Assembly: GCA_043770095.1 (NCBI GenBank)
Contig: JAYVIR010000013.1
Location: 1 to 64,000 of the forward strand
Source: JBGSUZ01 sp043770095
GTDB lineage: Bacteria > Bacillota > Clostridia > Peptostreptococcales > Acidaminobacteraceae
DNA length: 64,000 bases
Direction: 5' to 3'
Part shown: positions 33,530 to 41,451 of the stretch, one piece after another
How positions within the stretch are numbered: the first letter of the stretch is position 1
How the letters are laid out: the number at the start of each line of letters is the position of its first letter
Translations under genes and position numbers: made by a program
The notes under the pieces: generated by a model
What the model saw: only the letters and a program-made list of their open reading frames with translations
The model's database searches: none
What the model was told of the DNA's origin: nothing

Positions 33530-34505
33530 AAGTGTTGCCAGTGCCTGCCCATTCGCTGAATGAAGCGTTGTAGTTCTTAGCATTGTTGTAGCCAGCCATT
33601 TTTAAAATTTCAGCCGTGAAACCTGAACGAATCCCTACCGTGCAGTAAGTAATGATTTCATCTTCAGGTTTAATACCAATTGCTTCAAATGTTGTTTTTA
33701 AATCAGCAATGCTTTTGATGGTGCCATCTACATTATAAAGGTCTGAATATTGAAGGTGAACCGCGCCGGGAATATGTCCTAGGGCTTTTTCGCCTTTGTA
33801 GTTTTCGCCGTGGTTCATTGTGCCGTTAAATTCTTCAGGCGATCTTGTATCCACCAATTTTACTTTGCTAAGATTTTCTTTAACATAATCCGTTGTCGCA
33901 ATTCTTGAATCGTCATAAGCCGCAATTGTGAAATTAGCCGCTGTGATCACAGGCGCATCTTTGCTTGTTTCGCCTTTGAGTTCTAACCAAGCAGGGTAAC
34001 CGCCATTTAATAATTTTGAATTGTTAATGCCTGCCACTCTAAGCATCCAAAGGACTCTGCCTTCTTCGCCAAGACCTTTAGGGTCATTGTAAACCACAAT
34101 GTCTTTTGTTCCGTCAATGCCGAAGCTGCCGATTTTAGCCGCTAACTCGTCTTTTCCAAGAACAACGCCCCAACCCACTTCGCTTTGTTTTGGCGCCATA
34201 TTGGAAAGCATTTGCCAAGTGATGTTGATTGCACCCGGTACATGCCCTAATTTGTATTCTTTGCTGTCTCTTGCATCAATCACAACCACATTGGCAAGGT
34301 TTTCTTGAAGGCTCACAGCATTAACATAGTTGCCAGCTGCACCGTCTTCAATCACTTTAGTCGCAATCGTCTCCGTAGCAACTTCAGTCGTTGTAGCAGC
34401 AGGCACTTCTGTTTTAGGCGCTTCAGTCTTTTGACAAGCTGACACGCCAAGCATGATGGTAAGTGATAAAGTAATCAATCCCAATTTCATTAAATTCTTT
34501 TTCAT
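33519..34505 (-). CDS. Double-rhodanese sulfurtransferase lipoprotein
   Basis: A 328-residue exported lipoprotein (lipobox VSAC, Cys24) with two rhodanese domains. The first has VVIDARDSKEYKLGHVPGA, the second VKLVDTRSPEEFNGT and the active loop TYCTVGIRSG with the catalytic Cys that receives sulfane sulfur. The first domain lacks the loop Cys. It works outside the membrane as a sulfurtransferase or sulfide/polysulfide-handling enzyme. It is the first gene of the arsS operon, with GGAGGTA upstream of ATG 34505. Confidence 0.9.
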   Translation of the reverse strand: MKKNLMKLGLITLSLTIMLGVSACQKTEAPKTEVPAATTTEVATETIATKVIEDGAAGNYVNAVSLQENLANVVVIDARDSKEYKLGHVPGAINITWQMLSNMAPKQSEVGWGVVLGKDELAAKIGSFGIDGTKDIVVYNDPKGLGEEGRVLWMLRVAGINNSKLLNGGYPAWLELKGETSKDAPVITAANFTIAAYDDSRIATTDYVKENLSKVKLVDTRSPEEFNGTMNHGENYKGEKALGHIPGAVHLQYSDLYNVDGTIKSIADLKTTFEAIGIKPEDEIITYCTVGIRSGFTAEILKMAGYNNAKNYNASFSEWAGTGNTYEK

Positions 34506-34753
34506 TTTTATACCTCCATTTTAAGTGAAATGCTATGTTTTTGATACTGCATTAAAATTTAACGAAAAATTTAACGCAGTACTAAAGTCACTTTGATTAT
34601 AAAGAGATTGTTAAAAGTTTGCTAATTAATATTTTTAATGGTTTTTAAAAAAGTATAGAAAATTTCAATACTTGCGGAATACACCACTCCACTCTGCTAT
34701 GATATAGTCATACAGGTTTCTTGAATTACTTTTAAATAAGAGGTGACTTTATA

Positions 34754-35419
34754 ATGAAAAAGAAATTATTCTATTTAGCAGCGCTTGTTTTTTTAGGCGC
34801 CGTTTTTATCTTCAAAGAATTCTTACCTTTCACAGATTTGGAATCGATCAAAACCTTCTTGCTGTCCTTTGGGCCACTCGCACCCATCATTTACATCATA
34901 CTTTTCACGCTTGTACCGCTCACGCTCTTTCCCGACGCACTCTTAGCCATATCATCTGGAGCAGTCTTCGGCATTTTTTGGGGCACGGTCTATACGATGA
35001 TTGGTGCTTCTTGCGGGGCTACTTTGTCTTTCTTTATTGCCAGATTTTTAGGACGAGACTTTGTTACAAAGCTCATCAAACACAAAGCTGAGCAGTTTGA
35101 AGACGGCATTGAACGTCAAGGTTTTTTCGTCATTCTCATCATGCGCCTCATTCCGCTTATTCCCTTTGACATCATCAGCTACGGCGCCGGCTTATCCAAA
35201 ATAAAATTCTTGGATTTTCTGCTTGGAACCCTTGTGGGCATCATCCCAGGCGTCATCATCTATGTCAATTTAGGCGATCAGGCACTCAACGTCCATTCAC
35301 CTGCATTTTATTTGTCAATCGCCCTACTCATCGGACTGTTTGCTCTTTCCTACTATTTAAAGAAGAAATTCAGCTTTGACAAAATCCAAAAGCACCTGTT
35401 GGCATCCAAAGAGAATTAA
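34754..35419 (+). CDS. TVP38/TMEM64-family membrane protein (second copy)
   Basis: A 221-residue membrane protein of the same family as the one at 32.2 kb: FPDALLAISSGAVFGIFWG and ARFLGRDFVTKLI, then MRLIPLIPFDIISYGAGLSKI. Divergent from the rhodanese lipoprotein across 248 bp of AT-rich DNA. Two TVP38 genes flanking the same small operon suggest a shared membrane function. AGAGGTGA precedes the ATG. Confidence 0.88.
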   Translation: MKKKLFYLAALVFLGAVFIFKEFLPFTDLESIKTFLLSFGPLAPIIYIILFTLVPLTLFPDALLAISSGAVFGIFWGTVYTMIGASCGATLSFFIARFLGRDFVTKLIKHKAEQFEDGIERQGFFVILIMRLIPLIPFDIISYGAGLSKIKFLDFLLGTLVGIIPGVIIYVNLGDQALNVHSPAFYLSIALLIGLFALSYYLKKKFSFDKIQKHLLASKEN

Positions 35420-35442
35420 TCAATCATTCAAAATAATATAAG

Positions 35443-35483
35443 TAGCGGTATAGGTTGAACTCACTATTGAGTATATACCGCTA
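35443..35483 (+). terminator. Hairpin downstream of the second TVP38 gene
   Basis: A 10-bp stem TAGCGGTATA (35443-35452) with 35474-35483 and a 21-nt loop, followed by TTTATTT. Moderately convincing. Confidence 0.5.
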
Positions 35484-35583
35484 TTTATTTAACTCAACCT
35501 GTTTAGGTTGCTTAAAAAGTGCTATAAACTATAAGGAGCATTCACTCATCGCAATTTAGCGAGTGACAAAAGGAGGCATATTC

Positions 35584-36141
35584 ATGGAACTCAGTAAATG
35601 TAAAGTTTGTGGTTATATTATGGAAACTGGCAAGATAGGCGATGTCTGTCCTGCCTGCGGCGTCGCTTCAAAAGTCTTTGAACCTTATAAACTCACCATG
35701 TCTGAAGACAGATACAAAATTCTCTCGCTACACATTCACCCCATTATATTGCATTTCCCGCAGGCTTTTGTCATTACGGCAACAGGCATGCTTCTTCTTG
35801 CTTTTATCTTTACAGGCGAGTTGCAGGCGCCAATCATTACCGTTGCTAAATTTAATTTGCTCTTCTTACCACTGACAGTCATTATGGGCGCAGCCAGTGG
35901 CATTAAAGACGGACAACTTCGTTTCAAAAAATTAAGCCCACCCGTCCTACAATTTAAAATTAAATTAAGCATTGTTTTCTTAGTACTCTCGATCATCACC
36001 GCACTCATGGCATTCTTGCTACCGTTTAATCAAATGAATATGATTGCACTATTTGTTCTTAGTGCGATCCAAACTGTGATTGCTGCCGTTTTAGGCAAGA
36101 CTGGCTCTAAATTGATTGACTCATTTATTCCTGGAAAATAG
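35584..36141 (+). CDS. Zinc-ribbon (rubredoxin-like) domain fused to a DUF2231-like membrane domain
   Basis: A 185-residue protein. Residues 1-40 hold a rubredoxin-type ribbon (CKVCGYIME and CPACGVASKVF), and residues 50-185 form about four membrane helices opening with HIHPIILHFPQAFVI, typical of DUF2231-like proteins, whose His pair may ligate heme or metal. It suggests a membrane redox protein. Start ATG 35584 has AAAGGAGG upstream. Divergence in genome order is none; the next gene starts after a terminator. Confidence 0.75.
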   Translation: MELSKCKVCGYIMETGKIGDVCPACGVASKVFEPYKLTMSEDRYKILSLHIHPIILHFPQAFVITATGMLLLAFIFTGELQAPIITVAKFNLLFLPLTVIMGAASGIKDGQLRFKKLSPPVLQFKIKLSIVFLVLSIITALMAFLLPFNQMNMIALFVLSAIQTVIAAVLGKTGSKLIDSFIPGK

Positions 36142-36161
36142 AATTTTATAAGTAAGCAATT

Positions 36162-36194
36162 ACCTCTGTCGTTTATTTGACAGAGGTTTTTTTA
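36162..36194 (+). terminator. Intrinsic terminator
   Basis: ACCTCTGTC pairs with GACAGAGGT (8-nt loop), followed by seven T. Confidence 0.9.
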
Positions 36195-36356
36195 GTTTTA
36201 TCAGCCCCAAAATTCAGTTTTAATTTACAAATTATAAAACAGATGATGAAAACAAAGAAAAATAGACTGATAATAGATATCATTTAATTATTGATAGGAT
36301 TATAATGAATCCATAGACACAGACAAATAAAACCATTAGAAAGGTTGGTGAAATAT

Positions 36357-37100
36357 ATGAACATCTTACAAATTGCTTCAGGCATTGATTTAGGACACCC
36401 AATATTTATGAGCAGCGTTTTCTTAGCCGGGTTTTTATCTTTTTTCGCACCATGCACGTTCCCTCTGTTGCCCGTTTATTTTGGAATTTTGACCGATCAA
36501 GAAGGTGGCCGCTTATTTAAACTAGGAAAATGGACCATCAATTTACGACCACTTGCCAAAACACTTCTCTTTGTTGGTGGCATATCCACCACTTTTATTA
36601 CCTTAGGTTTTGGCGCAGGCGCACTCGGCGCTTACATCAACGGTCGCTATTTTAATTTGATTAGCGGTTTCATTGTCATCTTGTTAGGTCTCCATCAAAT
36701 GGGATTGTTTCGAATTCAATTTTTAGAAAAATACAGAGTCCTAAGGCTTAAACGAACGCTTAAAACAGATTTGCTTGGCACTTACTTACTGGGGCTTACC
36801 TTCAGTTTTGGCTGGACACCTTGCGTAGGACCAGTTTTAGGGGCAGTGTTAGTCGTTTCAGCCGATGGTGGACAAGCTTTCTACGGCGGTTTCTTAATGA
36901 TGCTCTATGCCATTGGTCTTATGATTCCATTTTTAACAATGGCACTGCTCTCAAATGTGCTTATGGATCAATTTACTAAAATGGAGGCCCATTTAGGCAC
37001 GATTAAAAAAGTGGGCGGTGCGCTAATCGTGGTTATGGGCGTATTTTTAATGACAGAGAATTTAAATTTGATTACGGCGTTTATTGGAAAACTATTCTAA
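36357..37100 (+). CDS. CcdA/DsbD-like thiol-disulfide electron transporter
   Basis: A 247-residue membrane protein of the CcdA family: six helices with the two functional Cys motifs FFAPCTFPLLPVY and FGWTPCVGPVLGA. It passes electrons from cytoplasmic thioredoxin to extracytoplasmic thiol proteins. First gene of a five-gene operon: ccdA-like, thioredoxin-like, msrAB, response regulator, histidine kinase. Start ATG 36357; the TTG at 36345 lies within the ribosome-binding region. This matches the pneumococcal arrangement CcdA-Etrx-MsrAB, which repairs surface proteins. Confidence 0.9.
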   Translation: MNILQIASGIDLGHPIFMSSVFLAGFLSFFAPCTFPLLPVYFGILTDQEGGRLFKLGKWTINLRPLAKTLLFVGGISTTFITLGFGAGALGAYINGRYFNLISGFIVILLGLHQMGLFRIQFLEKYRVLRLKRTLKTDLLGTYLLGLTFSFGWTPCVGPVLGAVLVVSADGGQAFYGGFLMMLYAIGLMIPFLTMALLSNVLMDQFTKMEAHLGTIKKVGGALIVVMGVFLMTENLNLITAFIGKLF

Positions 37101-37116
37101 CAAAGGAGAATGACTT

Positions 37117-37683
37117 ATGAACAAACAAATCATCGCCATCGCAGCAAGTATTGCAATTTTAGGCATAGCTTTATATAGTATGAATTTCTTTGGTAAGGAG
37201 ACTTTAAAAATGGATTCAAACTCTATAGGCACATCCCCTATGACGTCTGAAACAGTTACTGCTGCCAACCTCGCTCCAAGTATTATTTTAAAAGACATCA
37301 ATGGCACGGAGTATGACCTTAGCAAGATGACTGGCGAAAAAATATATGTGAAGTTTTGGGCTTCATGGTGTTCCATTTGTCTGGCTGGATTAGAGGAATT
37401 CAATCAATTAGCGGGTCAAACAAATGACTTTAAGGTATTTACAATCGTTTCGCCCAATTCAAATGGCGAACAAAACGCTGCAGATTTTACAGAATGGTTT
37501 AAGTCGCTTGAGCAAAAAAACATCATTGTTTTATTAGATGAAAATGGGGTTGTGGCAAAACAATATGGTGTACGCGCATACCCTACATCGGTATTTATCG
37601 CTTCTGATGGTACTTTGATTAAAACAATGCCAGGTCACATGGACAACGAAAGCATTAAAACTATATTTGAGGGTATAAAATAA
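37117..37683 (+). CDS. Extracytoplasmic thioredoxin-like (TlpA/ResA-type) protein
   Basis: A 188-residue protein with one N-terminal anchor helix and a thioredoxin fold: KFWASWCSICLAG with C85 and C88, cis-Pro region VRAYPTSVFI. It carries electrons from CcdA to MsrAB outside the membrane. 16 bases separate it from ccdA and 16 from msrAB. Confidence 0.9.
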   Translation: MNKQIIAIAASIAILGIALYSMNFFGKETLKMDSNSIGTSPMTSETVTAANLAPSIILKDINGTEYDLSKMTGEKIYVKFWASWCSICLAGLEEFNQLAGQTNDFKVFTIVSPNSNGEQNAADFTEWFKSLEQKNIIVLLDENGVVAKQYGVRAYPTSVFIASDGTLIKTMPGHMDNESIKTIFEGIK

Positions 37684-37699
37684 AGGATGGTGAATTTTT

Positions 37700-38794
37700 A
37701 TGAGAAACATACTCATTGCAATCATGCTTTGCATCAGTTTATTACTGGGTTTATCCCTTATCTCAGCCACGGCCATTACAAAACCAAGTAGTGGCACTCT
37801 TCCAGAAAACCCAAATAAAACGTTGACTTTTGACAAAAGCAAACTTAAAGACATTTATCTCGCAGGCGGCTGTTTTTGGGGATTAGAGGCTTATATGAGC
37901 AGAGTTTACGGCGTTTATGACGTCACCTCGGGATATGCCAATGGCAAAACAAAAAATCCGACTTACGAAGATTTACTCTACAACCAATCAGGTCATGCAG
38001 AAACGGTTCATGTACAGTATGACCCAAGCAAAGTCAGTTTGGATCAAGTTTTAAGATACTACTTCAAAGTCATTGACCCAACCAGCAAAAATAAACAAGG
38101 CAATGACCAAGGCTTGCAATATAGAACTGGTATATACTTTAACAACAAATCTGATTTAGGGGTGATTAATACCGTTATGAAAGACATTCAAAATAAATAT
38201 AAAAAACCGCTGCTTGTTGAAGTAAAACCGCTAGACGGTTACTATTTAGCAGAAGACTATCATCAAGATTATTTAGAAAAAAATCCGAATGGGTATTGCC
38301 ATATCGATCTATTCGAAGTTGAAAAACCTATTATCGATCCTTTAAAATACCCAAAACCTTCAGATTCTCAGCTTAAAAAGAAATTGACCAAAATACAGTA
38401 TGAAGTGACTCAACTCAACCATACAGAAGCCGCTTTTTCCAATGAATACTGGGACTTTTTTGGTGCAGGCATCTATGTAGACGTGGCTACAGGCGAGCCA
38501 GTCTTCAGTTCAACAGATAAGTATGCCTCTCAATGTGGTTGGCCAAGCTTTACAAAACCCATTGCGCCAGACGTAATTACCACTAAAGATGACACCAGTT
38601 TCCATATGGTAAGAACTGAGGTCAGAAGTCGAACAGGCAATTCTCATTTGGGACACGTTTTTACAGATGGACCCGCCGATAAAGGTGGTCTTAGATATTG
38701 CATCAACAGTGTTTCCATTAAATTTATCTCACTGAACGAGATGGAAAAAATGGGCTACGGTTACTTGATCAACCTAGTCAAATCCGATAAATAA
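37700..38794 (+). CDS. msrAB: Secreted/anchored bifunctional methionine sulfoxide reductase MsrAB
   Basis: A 364-residue fusion with an N-terminal membrane anchor/signal, MsrA domain (about 50-215; GCFWG with C58) and MsrB domain (about 225-360; CGWPSF, RSRTGNSHLGHVFTDGP, LRYCINS with C334). The two halves reduce S- and R-methionine sulfoxides in surface proteins; electrons come through the thioredoxin-like protein. Operon and organisation match the pilB/MsrAB2 systems. Confidence 0.93.
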   Translation: MRNILIAIMLCISLLLGLSLISATAITKPSSGTLPENPNKTLTFDKSKLKDIYLAGGCFWGLEAYMSRVYGVYDVTSGYANGKTKNPTYEDLLYNQSGHAETVHVQYDPSKVSLDQVLRYYFKVIDPTSKNKQGNDQGLQYRTGIYFNNKSDLGVINTVMKDIQNKYKKPLLVEVKPLDGYYLAEDYHQDYLEKNPNGYCHIDLFEVEKPIIDPLKYPKPSDSQLKKKLTKIQYEVTQLNHTEAAFSNEYWDFFGAGIYVDVATGEPVFSSTDKYASQCGWPSFTKPIAPDVITTKDDTSFHMVRTEVRSRTGNSHLGHVFTDGPADKGGLRYCINSVSIKFISLNEMEKMGYGYLINLVKSDK

Positions 38795-38835
38795 TACTGC
38801 ATTAAAAAGTCACAATGCGAAAAGTGAGGACATTC

Positions 38836-39612
38836 ATGTATAAGCTGCTCATTATTGACGATGAACCTTTAGTTCGACGAGGGATCTGTACCCTCGTCGA
38901 TTTTGATGCTTTAAATATTTCAGAAGTTTATGAAGCCGCGAATGGCTTTGAAGGGCTTGAGTTATTCACAACTCATAGCCCTGATTTGGTTTTAGTGGAC
39001 ATTAATATGCCTAAAATGAATGGTTTGGAATTTGCTGAGCAAGCAAAAAAAATTAATTCGAGCGCAAGAATCGCCATATTGACTGGCTATAATTATTTTG
39101 ACTATGCGGTATCAGCCCTTAAAATAGGCGTTGAAGATTATATTCTCAAACCTGTTTCCAAAGAAGATGTTTCACAGATTCTCGTCAAACTTATTGCCAA
39201 ATTAGAGACCTCTCATCAACATAAAGCGGTTGAGCAAGCCGTAAGCGCACTTCTTCAAGAACACGAAGTTACCAGTGAAACTGCCTATAAAGAAATGATT
39301 CAAAATAAAATTTTTGAACAATTATCCGATAGCAATCTCTCTTTAATTTCTTTGGCCAGCGAACTTGGTTTTAGTTCTGGGTATCTCAGCAGTCTTTTTA
39401 AAAAAGAATTAGGCGTCAGTTTTCAAGATTATGTGCTCAATCAACGTCTAGACAAAGCGAAATTACTCCTTTTATCAAGTGAAATGAAAAATTATGAAAT
39501 TGCAAAAGCCGTCGGTTTTGAAGATGTTAATTATTTTGGCACGCGCTTTAAAATTCGCTTTGGACTCTCTCCAAAACAATATAAAGAGATGGTATTAGGA
39601 GAAAGACGATGA
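38836..39612 (+). CDS. Response regulator with AraC-type DNA-binding domain (YesN-like)
   Basis: A 258-residue protein: receiver domain (DDEP near 9-12, phospho-acceptor Asp in LVLVDINMPKMNG, Thr in ILTGYN, and Lys in LKPVS) and two C-terminal AraC HTHs (LISLASELGFSSGYLSSLFKKE; NYEIAKAVGFEDVNYFGTRFK). Start ATG 38836 has GTGAGGA upstream, 41 bases after msrAB. It overlaps the kinase gene by 4 bases (ATGA). Confidence 0.92.
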   Translation: MYKLLIIDDEPLVRRGICTLVDFDALNISEVYEAANGFEGLELFTTHSPDLVLVDINMPKMNGLEFAEQAKKINSSARIAILTGYNYFDYAVSALKIGVEDYILKPVSKEDVSQILVKLIAKLETSHQHKAVEQAVSALLQEHEVTSETAYKEMIQNKIFEQLSDSNLSLISLASELGFSSGYLSSLFKKELGVSFQDYVLNQRLDKAKLLLLSSEMKNYEIAKAVGFEDVNYFGTRFKIRFGLSPKQYKEMVLGERR

Positions 39613-41330
39613 AATCAAACCCTTTTCGATTTTTAAACTATTTAAAAGTTCAAATTGCTGTTTACTTTCTTGGAACGAGCTTGCTTCTAATCATGATCTT
39701 AGGCTCGGTTTTATACTATAGTATTTCAGATATCATCATGAAAAACGAACTTGAGAATACAACACATGCAGTGGAACAAAGCGGACATTATGTTGAAGTC
39801 TATATCGAAAAATTAAAGTCACTGTCCACGCTAATCACTCAAAATACGGATATTCAAGATTTTTTTGCGACTGGCTCCGACTCTAGTCGAAGTCGGGTTA
39901 TGAAACTGATTAATACCAGCCTGCAAACCGATTCTTATCTAGCCTCCATCATTTTAGTCAGTAACGACGGCAAAATTATATCTAACGAAAAATCTTTAGA
40001 TATGACCGTTTCAAATGACATGATGAAAGAAGCCTGGTACAAATCCGCTATTAATAGTCATCAAATGCCCATCCTGACTTCAATCAGACAACAAGCTTTT
40101 ACTATGAATAAGGACACTTGGGTTATTTCGATTAGCCAAGAAATTACGGATCAAAACGGTAAAAACCTTGGGGTTCTACTCATCGACATTCGCTATCTTG
40201 TCCTTGAAAATTATCTAAAAACGCTTAATTTAGGAAAAGCGGGGTACGCTTTTATAGTCAATGATCAATATGATGTGGTCTATCATCCTGATAAAAGTTA
40301 TTTCGAAGAATCACTTAAACGGGAAAAGCTCAAACTTATCAGCAAGATGCGTGATGGCTATGATCCTAAAATTGGCATGTTGACCCACCACTATGCCATT
40401 GCGCATACCAACTGGACATTGGTAGGTTTGTCCTCCTTAGATGATTTGAGCGCCATTAGAAGGCATATTTTCGAAACGCTTATTCTGGTTGGGTTCATTC
40501 TATTTGGGATTGTCATCGGCAGCGGTATTTTCATTGCAGATCGAATCACCAATCCAATAAGGGATTTAGAAATAGCGATGAAGACTGTCGAAGATGGACT
40601 TAGTGCTTTAACTGTAAATGAACAAGGGTGCTATGAGGCCAAAAGTCTCGCACGACATTTTAATGCCATGATTATAAAAATAGATCAACTCATGGCTAGT
40701 ATCAGCGAAAAAGAAAAATACCTTAGAACCTATGAAATCAATGCCTTGCATAGCCAAATCAATCCACATTTTTTATACAATACACTCGACACAATTGTTT
40801 GGATGGCTGAATTCAACGACAGTGAGAAGGTCATTGAAGTCACCAAAGCTCTGGCTCAATTTTTTAGACTCTCCCTAAACCAAGGCAAAGAAATGATGCC
40901 CCTTGAAAATGAGCTCGATCATGTGCGTCAATATCTCTTTATTCAAAAGCAACGGTATGAAGATCAACTTAATTACACAATTGAAGCCGATGAATCCTTA
41001 AGAGGGATAGAGGTTCCAAAATTTATTTTGCAACCGATTGTAGAAAATGCTATTTATCATGGCATTCGAGAATCTGGACACCCAGGTCTTATTCAGATCA
41101 TCGTTTCTTCAAAAGAAGATTTTCTTGAAATAAGCATTGAGGACAATGGAATTGGGTTTGATCCAAGACAATCCAAATCTAACAAAGCAAAATTAGGTGG
41201 TGTGGGGATTGATAATGTCAATCAACGTATCCAACTTTACTACGGCAAATCTTATGGTATTTCAGTTGACTCAACGCTCAACTTAGGCACAAAAGTGACA
41301 ATTCAGTTACCATTATCCATTCCATATTGA
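39609..41330 (+). CDS. Sensor histidine kinase, YesM type
   Basis: A 573-residue membrane kinase: helix at 15-40, a large extracellular Cache-like sensor (about 45-285), a second helix (about 290-312), HAMP, the His-kinase motif LHSQINPHFLYNTLDTIVWM with the phospho-acceptor His, and an HATPase_c domain (ILQPIVENAIYHGI, EDNGIGFD, GGVGIDNVNQRIQ). Partner of the preceding response regulator. Sits at the end of the MsrAB operon, so it may sense oxidised surface proteins or a small ligand; the signal is unknown. Confidence 0.92.
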   Translation: MKSNPFRFLNYLKVQIAVYFLGTSLLLIMILGSVLYYSISDIIMKNELENTTHAVEQSGHYVEVYIEKLKSLSTLITQNTDIQDFFATGSDSSRSRVMKLINTSLQTDSYLASIILVSNDGKIISNEKSLDMTVSNDMMKEAWYKSAINSHQMPILTSIRQQAFTMNKDTWVISISQEITDQNGKNLGVLLIDIRYLVLENYLKTLNLGKAGYAFIVNDQYDVVYHPDKSYFEESLKREKLKLISKMRDGYDPKIGMLTHHYAIAHTNWTLVGLSSLDDLSAIRRHIFETLILVGFILFGIVIGSGIFIADRITNPIRDLEIAMKTVEDGLSALTVNEQGCYEAKSLARHFNAMIIKIDQLMASISEKEKYLRTYEINALHSQINPHFLYNTLDTIVWMAEFNDSEKVIEVTKALAQFFRLSLNQGKEMMPLENELDHVRQYLFIQKQRYEDQLNYTIEADESLRGIEVPKFILQPIVENAIYHGIRESGHPGLIQIIVSSKEDFLEISIEDNGIGFDPRQSKSNKAKLGGVGIDNVNQRIQLYYGKSYGISVDSTLNLGTKVTIQLPLSIPY

Positions 41331-41356
41331 CATTTGTTACAAAAAAGTAATAAATA
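41327..41356 (+). promoter_or_regulatory. Candidate promoter of the FMN-binding protein gene
   Basis: TTGACA (41327-41332), 18-nt spacer, TAAATA (41351-41356). It overlaps the stop codon of the kinase gene and lies 95 bases before the TTG start. Confidence 0.5.
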
Positions 41357-41451
41357 TTATTTTTTGTTGCTATATGTGAAGGATTTTCAAAAGCAATAGC
41401 GAATGGTCTTAATTGTAGTTCTTTTAACCCAATTCAAATGGAGGTGCCGCA

